This document shows positions 24,739-37,400 of a DNA stretch of 64,000 nt, piece by piece. Source of the DNA: Marthasterias glacialis (taxonomy: Eukaryota > Echinodermata > Asteroidea > Forcipulatida > Asteriidae); contig OU452230.1 of NCBI GenBank assembly GCA_911728455.2, forward strand, positions 11,964,438 through 12,028,437. The letters are read 5' to 3'. The notes under the pieces were generated by a model. It had not been told where the DNA came from. It saw nothing but the letters and a program-made list of their open reading frames with translations, and ran no database searches. Positions within the stretch are counted from its first letter, which is position 1. Each line of letters starts with the position of its first letter. The position numbers were made by a program, and so were the translations under genes.

Positions 24739-27700
24739 TAGTAAAGACCTCATTAGATTGAAGATGCCAAAACTAAATTGCAGTTTGTGACATGACCCTC
24801 TTAAACTACTGTTGTATACATTCCCCTTTAGTCATAAAAAACTTGAACTTGCAGAAAATTAACCAATATTTTCAATTCAAAAAGCATTCACCACTGTTTG
24901 CTGACATTGTCGTCTATTCTACATAAACACACAGAGTCAAGCTTTTTAGTAGGTCATTTTGCCAGTAGATGGTCTTTTTCCTGCTGGTAGGTTTACTTGT
25001 TCTGGATCAGTCATAAATTATCATTAGCATTGGTGCAAAAGGACAATAGGGATATTCTAATTGGTTGAAAATCAACCACAGTTGGAGTTTTTCGAGGTAG
25101 GTTGAAGTGGTCGTAAACAGCCCACTCCTTTACACAAAAATTGTTATGTATTCAATTGATCACAGAGCTGTAAGGTTTGAGAGACTGACTTAAAGAACTT
25201 ATCACCATTGGTATTGCGCTGGTGGGCATAGTGTCTTGTTATAGGGAAATGAATCAATGTTGTATGACGTTATGTTTAGTTATCGACTGAGCTCAAAAAT
25301 ACAAGTCAAGTTCGCTAATATTTCAATTAACAAATTATGGCACTGCATGAAAATTACAACTGCTCGGTAATTTGGGTAAAATATTAGGTTGTTATGAGAT
25401 TATAGAAGATACACAGAGTGTGCATTTGTATCATTTTATGTAGTGTTATGTTTATTTGTATTTTTGGGGGTATTACTTTTGTGTTGTGTTTCTTTAGTAT
25501 AGGTTGAATGCTCACAAAAGTATATAGTCAGTGTCTCAAAGCAAGATGTTCTAAAACAAGGGTGACCAACTTTGCTGATAGTTTTTATCACTTTTATAAA
25601 TGACAAATAAAGTATGCTGTTCGAATTCCATACAGGTTGCCCAGGGGACACACGAACACGGAGACCCCGCTGGCAAACTAAAAGCCTCAAAGACACTTGT
25701 ATGCTATTTTGAGTTCAGTAATCATTTTTCCCAAGGGGGTAGTGAGGACTTCACCTTCCCGGGGGTGGGGGGGGGGAGTCCTGTAGTTGTTATACTCTTT
25801 GATGAGCGGTCTACTGTTTTATAATGATGTTTACTCTCTTGTATTTAGTTTTGTTTATATGTTGATCGATTTTTGTTTGCTAATTTTTTCTGTCTCAGTA
25901 GGCTTTGAGGTTTAATGATTTACTATTTTTATAGTTTCCTTTTATAGTCAGTAATATTTGGTGGTGTTTTTCTTCAATGGACTTTTTGCTCTTCTGCCAT
26001 AATTTTTCTTGTGTAGTTCTAATTATACTTTTTGTTAGTGCTTTGAAGTAGTCTCTAAGTAAGGCGATCAATAAATTGCATTATGATTATTATTACTATT
26101 ATTATTATTATTTTTATTATTATTATTATTTATATTAATATAGTTATTAAGCAGTTATCAGAGTGATTGTACCAACTTTCCATCAAGGAAACTCTCTGGT
26201 GCTTATTTTTAAAAAGTACCTACATTGTTTTATCTCTATAAAGGTCAATTTCTTTGGCTTAATATAATTTGCTAACTAAACTAACCCTCTAAAATTGAAG
26301 AATTCAACAGTTTAGGCATATTCATATTCCTTCCTGCAAAATGTTAGCTTTTTCAAAAGGTGATGTAAAAGAATTATATCTAAAATTTAAGCAGTATATT
26401 TTACAAGTTTTCTTGACAATTAAGTACTGTTACAAGTCTTCTCATGTTTGTTTGCTAATTATCTGTAGATTATTAAGCAATCATGAGTATTTCTTTGTAA
26501 ATAACATGACACCTCACAGAATATTGTTACAGTGATATGAGCAGCAAATTTGACATTTGATACATAGTATAGAAATTGTTATTAATATTATCCAATAATT
26601 AATTTTAATCAAAAAAGCTGTCTCAGCATATAGCTGGTATGTTTTTTTCACCCTGCATCCCTTGCATTATTTCCTCCCTATCCCAGTGTAATATAATTAG
26701 GGTATCACCCAATGCTAATCTATACCAATTTGTTAATTTTGTCCCTTTTGTCGTTCCATTCAAAGCTGACAACACATTACCTAAAGGGACCGTCTGCCGA
26801 TAATGGGAAAACACCTAGAGGTTGTCAACTTAAAACCCTGGCTTGGTTATTAATCTAACTACCTCTTTTGCCCGGACTTGTGTTTACCCAGTGTCCGGTG
26901 ATGACCGAGAAAACACTACAAGTGCACCACACGGCCACGGCGGGGATATGCCCGTGGTGCTTTAGTGTTTTAGGGTTACAAATGGCTTCCCTGCACACAA
27001 CACAATAAGCAATATCTGTCACAATTTTTTTTCTTCTTCTTTTCTCTTTTTAGTCTGTTCATGCAACCTCCTCACTTGATAATTCCATCATGGACTCTCT
27101 CCTCCATCCCCCTTCTTCTTCTCCTTGCCTAGAGTTTCAGATGTCAGGATCGGGGGGGGGGGCATGAAAACAGCTTCGGGATACAACCCATGTTGTTTTT
27201 CCCCAACCCCGTGACAAACCGATATCGAGTCACATTCACAAACGCTGTCCTCGTACTTTATGCAGGGTTTTTTTTCTCTCTTCTCTCCCCTCCTCCCCCA
27301 CCCCCCTTTGTCAGATCTGGTACATGCAAATGTTTCATTGATATTTTGGTATCAAATGTCCTTCAAAGGCTCCTCACGTACACTTTTAAACTCCCGAAGA
27401 GGTAAAAAATAGGTAGGGTAGATCTCATCTTACCGAGTGATATCAAGAAACGCTATCACCTTACATACAAGCCCACCTTTGGCCATAAACTCTCAAAATA
27501 ACAAATATTTGTACTGCCACGCTCTGTACTTCCCCTGTGCTATTTGTCTAGATGCGCCGCTGTGTGCATCAGATCACAGGACGTCTATGGTCAATTGATA
27601 GTTTGCTCTACGGTTGCCATGGCAATTTACTAATATCTCTGCAAACCTTGTCTGTTTATTGCCGAGCCAGACGCATCATCATTTCCTCTGCAAATAAGAG

Positions 27701-28478
27701 AGGCATCGATCTTGGCTTATTTGAAAGGTGTCACTTGCACTTATGATAATTTTCCGTTAACTAGTAATACGTAAAAGGTTCTGTAGAAAATTACTTGGAC
27801 TAAACATCGTCCATTTGTTTCAAGTCATTGTCAAAGATATATTATGTGCACTAATCCTGCAGTATTAAAAAGAACAGCGACTTAATGTTATTACTTACAA
27901 CTGACACTAAGGATCAGCACCACTACCACCGTCAAATCCAGCCTGAAATGTTTGCAGAAAAGCGGAACCTAGCGCTCATTTGCATTGTCTAATGTCAAAT
28001 TCAAAGCCACAGTACGCGCAAGTTTAGTTTTACAGATGCAAAGTTTTGTATGAAATCAAAAGTATGTCGAGATAGCTACAAGCAAATTCCATGGATCATG
28101 CACTTAAAAAAATGTAATCCCTTTTAATTCATAACTGTTATAATTTATTTGTTGTTGGGAGCAAGTTGCCTTTTTTTATTTATATAAGTTAACTTTCCTT
28201 CCTAAGCCCATGCAGCCAGTGACAAAAACCTACAAATTGTCACGATTCACGCAACTTGAATTACCGTAGCCTGTGTACTGCGCAGCACAGGTTAATGGAT
28301 CAAACGGCTTCTTTTTCTCTTTCCCTTAGTGCAACATGAATGCTGATTGATTCATCATAACTTGGTGCCATTTTACAGGACAGCAAATCATATCCAATGG
28401 CAAAGACTGTTTCATAGCGTGGGTTAAAGGTCTGAATACGCATTGATGATGTGGGTGTACCCTGCGAGGACATTTACA
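24739..28478. other. Non-coding upstream sequence
   Basis: Includes an (ATT)n tract (26084-26135), short G-runs (about 25762-25776 and 27151-27162) and, at about 25615-25690, a weak tRNA-SINE-like remnant on the minus strand. No gene was seen. Confidence 0.5.
26084..26135 (+). repeat. (ATT)n microsatellite
   Basis: About 50 bases of TTA/ATT trinucleotide repeat with one T5 interruption. Confidence 0.9.
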
Positions 28479-28970
28479 ATAGGAACAATAGGTCCTCACT
28501 AGTCTGTTCTTTGTTTTCATGGGTCCTCGGACACCATTTGTGTACAAAACCAATGAAGATTGCTGCAGTGTAGGAACAATAAAATTAACAATAGAAGTCC
28601 TCGGACGTAATGGTGATTCACGACTGCGTGTGTGTGTGTTGGAAGGCACTGTTGTTGGGACATTTAGGCTATACAATGGAACAAAGGTCCCCACAATGTT
28701 TTTCTTTGTCAAACCCTGTCCCCAAAAAGGTAATTCAATAGAAAAGGGAATAATAGAAGAACAATAGGGAGTCCCCACAACTAGGTGTTAAAAAGAACGT
28801 GTGTGTTGCAAACAAAAGTACAAACAATAGAGGAACAATAGGGTTTCCCCAATTGCAGGTGAATACACACAGCCTTACATATGGCAGTTACGGGGTCCTC
28901 CTATTGTTGTTCTATTATTCCCTTTTCTGAAGAATTCCTCTGTGGGGTGTCACTAGAACAAAGAAAACCT
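28479..28970. repeat. Repeat cluster of GGAACAATAG units with an internal inverted repeat
   Basis: GAACAATAG/AACAATAGA-type units, usually followed by GTCC or GTCCCCA, recur about eight times in 490 bases on both strands. GAAAAGGGAATAATAGAAGA then ACAATAGG (28741-28768) is the reverse complement of 28900-28927 with one mismatch in 28. AACAAT is also the core recognised by SOX proteins. Confidence 0.65.
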
Positions 28971-29479
28971 TGTGGGGTAGCATTGTTCCATTGAGTAAGT
29001 TGGTGAGTGTAAGGGCACACTTGTGTGTGTGCATTATTTGAGCACTTCTCGTGCACTATGTTCCGCTATGGATTCTGAACCTGAATCCCTTCTGTTTATT
29101 CTATTTGAGTATGTTTATAATTAACTTAAAGAAAAGCCGTAAATTGTACTTTGCAGCTTGAAGCTTTGCTGTGTGTGGAATTGATGTAATGGAAACCGGG
29201 ATGTTCAATTTTGCTAAGAGTATGGGATGATCTTGTTCTGGAAGAGGTATCGGCTCAGAGAAATGTGTTTAAGTGTGCTCTCCGTCTTTAGGAGTTGACT
29301 GCTTAAGTATACTGGAATAAAACACTGATTATTGTCAGATCCCCCCCCCTCCACCTCAATCAAAAAAGGTATCATTAGATTTCATTTTATTGATTAATTC
29401 TGGTTGTGAAGCTACGGATTCTCAGAAAAGCGAACTTAATCACTATACTAGCCAAGAACCCCATGGAGAGAAGACAAGG

Positions 29480-29650
29480 AAGGAAGTTTCAGTTTTAGAT
29501 GTGGGAGGAAAACCCCAGAGATTTATTCTCTGGGAAAACCCACGCAATCGGTCGGGGACTGAAAACCCAATCCACATAGTGCCCCCGGCGGGATTCGAAC
29601 CAGAGTCCTAGAGATGGAAAGCGGGAGAGTTGACATGTCTGACCAATGCA
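29480..29650 (-). repeat. tRNA-derived repeat, family 2, best copy
   Basis: Contains GATGTGGGAGGAAAACCCCA, GGGGACTGAAAACCCAATCC and GGCGGGATTCGAACCAGAGT. GGATTCGAACC (29591-29601) is the reverse complement of a pol III B box, so the element is tRNA-derived and lies on the minus strand. Related decayed copies are at 32210-32370 and 56690-56825. Confidence 0.65.
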
Positions 29651-29777
29651 AAGCCTCCAAATCTATCTACTGAAAAAAATGGTTAAAACTGCAAATAAAG
29701 AGTAACAGCTCCTGAAAATACTTTCTTTTTTTTCAGATAATGAAGCAGATTACTGAGGATCATCCTAGCTCTACACC

Positions 29778-29968
29778 CAGAGGCGTAGCCAGAATTTTTT
29801 CACTGGGGGGGGGGGGGGGGGGGTGGTTGCGCATTGCTTTTCAGTGAATGGGCCCACAGGAGCCATGTTTTTAATGAAATACATAAATCTGGATTTTTTT
29901 TTGGGGGGGGGGTACCTGTGGGACATGTGCCTCCCTCCAGCACTCCCACTATCCCGGCTACGCCCCTG
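29778..29968. mobile_element. hAT-like MITE, ends CAGAGGCGTAGCC / GGCTACGCCCCTG
   Basis: 191-bp element with 13-bp terminal inverted repeats (two differences). Flanking octamers TCTACACC (29770-29777) and TCTATACT (29969-29976) match at six of eight positions, as expected for a decayed 8-bp hAT duplication. The interior has G19 and G9 runs. No coding capacity. Confidence 0.75.
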
Positions 29969-30256
29969 TCTATACTCCATCTTCTGTCATGGTAGCGAAG
30001 TATTTTGATGCGACAGTATCAACGAGTGGACAGGACAAGGTTTGACAGTCTCAACATCCATGACAGCCAGCCGTGAAGTGACTGCCGGCATACTCTGGAC
30101 TCGCGCCATCTGATCAAAGAGAGAGGACGCACTAAGACTTTACGGATGCAGACTACCACACAAGAGAAGCTCTGCAGGAGTGTCTTTGTAGTGTTTGTAG
30201 TCCTATTTCACGAACTGTCTAGCAATAAACCACTGGGTAAATTTTTAATGCCATTT

Positions 30257-30560
30257 CAGGGTGAACAAAAAGACAAATTGAGTGTGGTTTATTGCTTGAT
30301 ATTTTAAATATAAAGTCGCATCCCCTTAAGGTGATCCCTGTATTACCGCTACCCAGGTTGTATCGTAAACTTGGGTGTGATCCCTGGTTATAAGTTTCAG
30401 GTTGTATGGCTTCGGACTGGCATCCCCCCACAAAGATATTGACAAAATAGTGAGAACAACATTAGCACTCGATAGCTCAGTTGGTAGAGCCACTGGCAAG
30501 TTAATCTGGAGGTGACAGGTTCAAATCCCGTTCTACTAAATTTTTCTTTGTTCACCCCAA
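30257..30560 (+). repeat. Modular tRNA-derived element with GGGTGAAC / GTTCACCC ends
   Basis: Left end CAGGGTGAACAAAAAGACAA; then a module TGATCCCTGTATTACCGCTA...TGATCCCTGG...CTTCGGACTGGC homologous to 15610-15769; then a tRNA-like head with A box TAGCTCAGTTGG (30473-30484) and B box GGTTCAAATCC (30518-30528); then the tail AAATTTTTCTTTGTTCACCC. The tail is shared with the arrays at 15376-16040 and 59110-59191, and it is the inverse of the left end. Confidence 0.7.
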
Positions 30561-31541
30561 AATCGTCTTACAAACTCTTATAAACTGCTGAGCAACATCA
30601 CATAAATCATCTCTCTATAACTTAAAATGTGTAAATGATCCAAGGACAAATTCCATAGTGAATAATAATAATAATGTAAATTTGTATAGTGCAGGTATCC
30701 GTCAACTAAATAAGGCTCAGGGCCCTTAGCAAATATAACAACCACACTGGTACATGTAACATGTAAAAGCAAAGCAAGTTGACAAATTAAGTTCATAAAA
30801 ACAGCTCTAAGGCATGCTTGAACAAGAATGTTTTTTAAGTTCTTCTTGAAACTTGGCAAAGATGGCGAAAGACAGGCAGCAGATGGGAGTGAGTTCCACA
30901 AGGTGGCTGCAGCAAATTTAAACGATCATTCTCCCCAGTGATTGCGTGATTGGTGCTCAGCTAGAAGCAGAAAATATTTGCAGAGCACATTTCTCTGCGG
31001 AAAGTTAGAAATAATTGAGTGGGGATCCAGTCACAGTAAATCAACATATATCACATGGTATTTCTATTCGGGAAGTTTTTAGCTAATAAATTCAAAGGGT
31101 GGCAATGGCCTCCGTTTTTGACCCTATTGCAAAGTCTTTCTCAATGGCTAAGACTCTGTAAGCGTTGAATGGAAAGGCTAACTGAGTGCCACTTTTTGCA
31201 TAAATACCACAGGTCAATTTGGTTGATAAGTTGCTTGCAACAGTTATGTCCTAGTCATTCAAATTAATGGGTGTATAAATAGCTCTGTGGAATTGCTTGG
31301 TGCTGGAGTTTTTTGTAAACAATGTCACCTTTTCGTATTTGCTACAACAATTTGATGTTTGTTAAGCTTTGGGGATTTGCAGCGATGGCGCTCATTTTGC
31401 AGAACCATTACAGAGTGTAAAAGAATTTAGCCAGAGGCATGTAATCCAGTTCAACATCAGAGCAAAGCATTTGGATAGGTGTACTCTATGCTCAGAAATG
31501 TAAACCAGTGAAGTAGATTTTTGGGCTATGTTGGTAAAGGG

Positions 31542-31740
31542 CAGTGATGTAATCGGGCAGCAGTGTAACATTTTCATTGGGGGGGGCGGGGTGAGCAGGG
31601 ACAAAGACATAATATTGGAGGGGCTATTTAATGTATTGCACCATCAGGTTTGTGCATTTTTTTTATATCTGATTTTGGGGAGAGGGGGGGGGAGGTTTTT
31701 GAGCGGGGGCCTAAAAAACATAGGTATCGGATACACACAC
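31542..31740. repeat. G-rich element fragment related to 42697-42929
   Basis: CAGTGATGTAATCGGGCAGC, then GGGGGGGGCGGGGTGAGCAG and GGACAAAGACATAATA-type sequence matching the element in intron 2 (GGGGGGCAAGCAGGGGAAAA GACATAATTGG). The right end is not recognisable, so it is probably truncated. Confidence 0.55.
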
Positions 31741-32209
31741 GTACATGTACATGGTTTTTGTGAACTGTATAGATTTAGTTTTGTGGCATTTTGTTTAGTT
31801 TTCATGGCCTTTTGAGCAGTGCCTTAAATCCAAAGAACAATGAAGACAGGAAGTGTTAAACCACTTTTGCACGACTGTACAAGGGGTCCACTGCTGTAGG
31901 ATTTGCACAACCAGAAATACAAACAAATTGAAACAAAACGAAAGTTAGTACAGTTGTGTTAGAACAATGGCAGCGGTTTGTTTACTTTTCTAATGGGCTG
32001 TTAACTCTATCAGTACGGAATATAATGTACAGCTGTGACGGAATTGTTTAATATTTATATTTCGAGCCTCTGGCAGAGGCTCTCTGGTGTATGAAGTATT
32101 CATTCCGTTGTAATGAAAGAGTTAACGTGTCAGTTTTTTGTCGGACTTTCAGTGGCATTGTCATTGCTGTGATTGGTCAATACGTTAGTAGGCGGGGCTT
32201 AATGGATCG

Positions 32210-32370
32210 GTCTATTGTGGGAGGAAATTTGAAGATTGGCTTAAACTTATGTCAAGACATAAGGGCTGAAAACCCAAGTCAACATGCCTGGATCTGGTCC
32301 ACCGTTGGATTCGAATGGAGCACCACTGATGTGAAGGTCAGGGGAACATACAGCCAGACTGGTACCAGGC
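32210..32370 (-). repeat. tRNA-derived repeat, family 2, decayed copy
   Basis: Shares GTGGGAGGAAA, GGGCTGAAAACCCAAGTC, TTGGATTCGAATGGAGC and TGATGTGAAGGTCAGGG with the copies at 29480 and 56690, in the same order. B-box complement at about 32307. Confidence 0.55.
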
Positions 32371-33026
32371 AATTTGTACCAGTAATGATTCCATACATTC
32401 CAGTTCTGTTTTGTTTCTCTGTAAAATACACACTGCTGTGCATTGTGGAATAATCTTCCCACCATTAAATCAATCATTCAGAAAACATTTTTCTACTCAA
32501 GGGAAGAAAGCTACACTCTTGACCCGCTCCCTGGCTGTCTTTAACTTAATGGACTGTAACGTAGAACATTAGTTACTGCAGTGCAAAACAGCAAAGAAAA
32601 CAACAGAAAGAGTAAGTCTACCAGCAGAAAAAGGCGGTTCTAAGGGGACACATTTGTATTCATTCCAACTGTAGTTACATCTTTTGTAAGCCATGCATGA
32701 AACATAAAAGTGTTGTTGGCAGACTTTATTAGGACGAGTTATTTTATGCGGTTATTTATTTAACATTGAGGAGGGTTGTTTTCCTATTTAATGGCTTTCT
32801 CAGCATTGCAAATATTGTTAGATTCCAGTGTGGAATAAAGATGTCATTATGTAGAAAAATTTATAAAGGACTAATAAAAGCTCTATGGAGTATTTCCTTT
32901 TGTAAATCTGTCTCATTGTTTGGGAGTGTAAAGATTATTTGATGATTCTTCCTAACTCAATGAGCAAGTTATTGTTGGAAGGCATGTTTTACCCGGTCTT
33001 TTCTCTCTGGTTTTACCATGTGCCAT

Positions 33027-33292
33027 CTCTCTAAAAATGTAAAAGAGCCAAATTCCACTCTTTCGCCCGAGTGGTGTCAGTTTGTTTGTTTTTTTGTTTG
33101 TTGTATTTTTTTTTGAGAGAGAGAGAAACTCACTGTGCAGCACTCTTTTTGAGTGAAATTGGAGCGAACTTCACTCGATTTGAGTTGAAAATACCTGTCT
33201 TTCACTATGAAAAGAATTTTATGTCATATAACTCTTTGCAAGAGTGGTTTTGCGGACAAAACAATGTTTTTTCACTCTTTTACATTTATAGA
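33027..33292. mobile_element. GAGTGAA-rich MITE, copy 2 (diverged)
   Basis: Aligns with 13377-13624 throughout: CTCTCTAAAAATGTAAAAGA near the left end, CACTCTTTCGCCCGAGTGGT, GAGTGAAATTGGAGCGAACT, GCAAGAGTGGTTTTGCGGAC, TTTTTTCACTCTTTTACATT near the right end. A T-rich/(GA)n expansion at about 33085-33126 is specific to this copy. Its ends are more decayed than in copy 1. Confidence 0.8.
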
Positions 33293-33939
33293 TATATACC
33301 TCCATGTGGTGTACTGAGAGAAGTATGTGAAAGAGATAGTATGGCACTACCTCTCGTCATGTGCCCTGTTTGTAGTAGTGTTAAGATATTGTTTGCCATT
33401 GTACCAAAATGGGGTCAGACTATTTCTCTGTAGTATATTAGTACGGGCTTTGTTGGGATTAGTTTATTTGAATGGGAGAAGAACAATATAAACTGTGGTA
33501 CAGATATAACATTTCAACAATCTAATTTCAATACATCTAATGACTGAAGTTTATTTCTCCGTACATGACTAATGGTCATATGGTTAAAAAAAAAAAATGC
33601 TTTGATCATTTAAAACAATTACGACTGATAATAATATGTGGAAAGTAAAAAAAAAATATAATAAAACCACGTTTTTCTGTGTATCCTTTTTAATCCATGT
33701 TGGAACAACCATTATAATACTTTCCATGTCATTTTAGTTGATTTTCTCTCTTTTTGCAAAGCGTTCTTGTTTCAAGCACCACGAGAATTTAACTGGATTG
33801 TGCTTTAGAAGTTTCCTTTAACACAAAAACCTTAAACAACATGCCCCACCCATCTTCCATTTCCCCAGAAGGAATTCCCCAAGGGCTGAAGCTAACCTAT
33901 CCAAAGTCATATTTTCTTATTTACAAAATCGTGTTTTTA
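33293..33939. other. Non-coding upstream sequence
   Basis: AT-rich unique sequence with short A runs. Nothing was recognised. Confidence 0.5.
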
Positions 33940-34440
33940 TCGCCATCAAGTCGCCGGCGGGAGAGGCGAAGCAGCTGTACGAAGATGGACCCCTGAGGGC
34001 GCTTCGCATATGCATTGTCGTCTTTTGAAGGGGGAAAAATTACTGCAAGTTGACAAGAATATACCCCACACGGGAAATATATTAATATTAGTGCAGGCTG
34101 CGGGTGAGTAGGCCTATAATTTCTCATCTATATTACTATTCGGCGCTCTGTAGTTGGGGCTCGTCTCCCATGATTTCACAACGCCTGACGGCCGACGGGG
34201 AAAATGTCAAAGTTGATGCCTCGGATGAAAAAAAGAAGAAAATGGTTGGCCTCGGGCGGAATTTGTTCCCCAGCGCGAAACAGGAAATGCGCTGGTTGTT
34301 TCTAAAATCCTGCCTGTCAGTCGGGGATTTCGGATGAAATTTGATTGAATTTAGATGAAATTTCCCCACAGAATTAGCGCTTTCTAGTTCCCCAGCAGAT
34401 TAAAGATGTTGCGCGCATGCGCAAGCAAGTGACATCTGCG
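33940..34440. promoter_or_regulatory. CpG-containing block with perfect NRF1-type site
   Basis: Compositionally distinct from its AT-rich surroundings, with many CpG (for example GTCGCCGGCGGG at about 33950, CTGACGGCCGACGGGG at about 34184, CTCGGGCGG at about 34252). CGCGCATGCGCA (34412-34423) fits the NRF1 consensus YGCGCAYGCGCR completely. It lies 4.6 kb upstream of the Groucho/TLE start. It may be an upstream enhancer, an alternative promoter or a promoter of an unannotated transcript. No exon could be identified. Confidence 0.4.
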
Positions 34441-37400
34441 ATTAGTTTTTGTTGCGTTTATTAAACACAAGACCAACAGAGATTGACACCATGCTGTTGC
34501 TACAATGATATTGAAGAACAGCGATGACATTTGGCACATTTTACCCCCCCCCCCCCCCACTACGTTTTCCCCACAGACACCACAACACAAACAGACCCCA
34601 CAACAGAGGTGTGTCTATACAAATTAAGCCCAAACTTTTCAGCCAATCAGCACTTTGTCACCCACGTTACCTCTGTACCGTTCGAAGGAATGAAATTGAT
34701 ATTTTTGATAGGGGCTATTTTGAAACTAGAATCAAATTGAATCTATTGAATCAACTTCCAGCATTTCTCAGATGTGCTCATCAATTTTCACCCAAGATAG
34801 AATTCTGTTTCCAAGTTTAGTTTCAGCAATTCTTTCCACCATCTTTGCATTTGATAGGTCTGCACGGTTACTAAAAAGCAAGCAAGGACGAAAGAAAGAA
34901 GGTGGCACACCACAAGAGAGACCTCAGAAAAAAAAACTCGTTCCCAAAGAGTGCATCGTCACCGTAACTTGAATATTGATTGGTGGTCGCTCCAGTTGTC
35001 ATGCAATCTTTATTTGCCCCTACCGCACCGCCGCAATCAAATTGAAGGGAGTAAAACCTGTGTACTCGGGGTAGTCTTTTAATTTGTTCACTATTGATTA
35101 AGGGCGAGCCGTGATCTATCCAATCGACAAAAGCTGGGCATGCACGGTGTATATGATTACGGTACTCGTTGCCATCCATCCACGCGCCACTTGAAGAAAT
35201 CATTTATGTCACATGCTGCTGCAGTTAAAGATATGGTTCAGTGTTTTAGGATTGGTAGATCCATTATTGAAGAGTAGAATTTCCCATAGAGGGAACTAAC
35301 TGCTGAGGCTTGGTGCACCAGTACCCTCTTTGGACCAACTGTGTTTTTTTTCCCAGTTTGTTTTCATTACGATTTTGTCAGTCACATGGTTTGGAAAATG
35401 TTTCAACTTCAACCGCAATTTTCTCCAAACATTATTTTTGGGATGCGGAGCACCATACGTGGTGCGACTGATGATCTGAACAGTTATATATAGCCTCACC
35501 AGTGAAGCTGCAGCTGTATTTTCTATTCTTTCAAGACAAAGCATTCAAAATGTATTTTTAGTTTCATTATCTAAAAGGGAAATGTCGATTCTAATTCAAA
35601 TTGCACCAATTTGTCTCTAAACTTCTCATTAATTAACAACCCATTTGATACCGTAATATTCCCATAGTACATTGTTGTGCCAAGCCACGACATGTAGTAA
35701 TGTCATGTGGTATTTTAGTTGCTCCAAAGTTTTTAGATAATTACAAATTATGATACTTAATTGAATGTCAGCCAATGAAACATTATTAAAAATATAAACA
35801 TTATTTTCATAGATCATCAAATGTGTGAACTGGGCGTGGCTTACAGCGGAATTACGTCACACTTACGAACGATTATTGCCCGCAGGCGCGCCGCGCCTCC
35901 AATTAGGCTACTTTTTGGGGATAGGGCTGACCCCATCCACCACCCCAGAAGACCGCACACTGTGGGGAGAGCACACACGGTGACTCAAACTGATGACGAC
36001 CAGCACGATGACCATCATAACCTCCTCGCTAGCTATTCACATAATCTTCATACAATAGACGTCACTTGTGGTTTACAACCACTAAAAATGCTACCTTTCC
36101 CTGAAGTTCAATGCCAGACAATCAAAGCAGAGTGTTTTAAACAAACACAGAGTGCCCTGGACACAATGTGGCCGCTCTGTAGTCAAACAAAAATTACTGT
36201 TATTACTTCAGTTCGAAAGTATGTTTTAGTCACGTCACTGATTGTATTATTTTTTTTTTGCTCGATAGGAGGTGACTATCTGCACAGTCCCCCCCCAAAA
36301 AAAAAAAAAGGGGAAAGGAAGAAAACGGAAATACATGCAAATTATACATAAATATAATAAATATTGAGATAATTAGTAATTAAAAGTGAACCATTAAAAT
36401 AATTTTTTTAAAGCTTTCTAGTTGCTTAGATTCGTTGCATTGATTCCTCTCATATCCATCGGTAATTGTAACAACACAAAAGTTACAAAACCCCCAATCA
36501 ACCATACCAGTGGCATAAATGAAACTATTATGTATCATACAACGTCAGTGCACTAGTACATAGAACCCGTTTAATTCCAGTCCCGCGTTTCACAAACACT
36601 GTTCGACTAAGTCACCGCTTGTGCGAAATGAGATACATATCCGCTGGCCAATGACAAACAGGTACACGCCCACTAAGCCACGCCTCATCACTGCTATCGC
36701 CACTGTCAGCGCTATTGCTGCCTGCATACAATGCACGCAATGTGTATGTGTGCGGCGCGCGGTGTATTAACGACTGTTGTCTGATCCCGTTGAGATCCGT
36801 GACCGTTTCAAATTTCATGTCTGCCTGTTATGAAATCGCCCCTTTGTACCGCTAGAATTTTGCTAACCTCTTGATGATATTTCCTCCATCTGTTTGGCTC
36901 TTCAGTCGCGCTGATTGTCGGAGCTGGTGACTTTGTAATGGCAAGAAATGCGCGGGAGTAATAAACTACTGATTATGAATGCACAGAAAGACTGTACGCA
37001 TTCACTTATCCAGCACCACCAAGGCCGCGGGGTTTCTTACGATGCATACCGTACACGGGGTTATAACATCAACCCGGCCAGCACTCGTGAAGCGTTGAAT
37101 GGCGGCTGGCTTAATATTCAGTATATAATTTACCCAATTAAGAATGACAGCTAGTAACGGCAAATGTGCAACAAAGCGCGGGCGACATCACTGCAAGCTC
37201 CACATCCCGCCCAAATTGTTATAAATCTGAATAATCATGCCTCCTCTGGTAATCCACTAAATAAACCGGCTTATGCAAACATTTCCCTCAACAAAACTTC
37301 GGGGGAAAAAGCAAATTCTCCTGAAAATGATTGTATTTAATTTGCTTGTCATTAATGAAGAAAACCTGATTTAATTCATTTGTAAATGTTAAACAAACAA

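Noticed and set aside
25600-25690. Possible tRNA-SINE on the minus strand (frame reading GLRVRVSPGQP)
   Set aside because: That peptide pattern is typical of translated tRNA-SINE B-box regions, but the boxes are too degenerate here to define an element.
28326-28778. 150-residue minus-strand frame
   Set aside because: Covers the AACAAT repeat cluster; no domain, and opposite-strand frames of similar length exist.
35821-36351. 176-residue open frame with His/Asp-rich stretch
   Set aside because: No family resemblance; the 3' part runs through C8 and A13 runs. The region looks regulatory, not coding.
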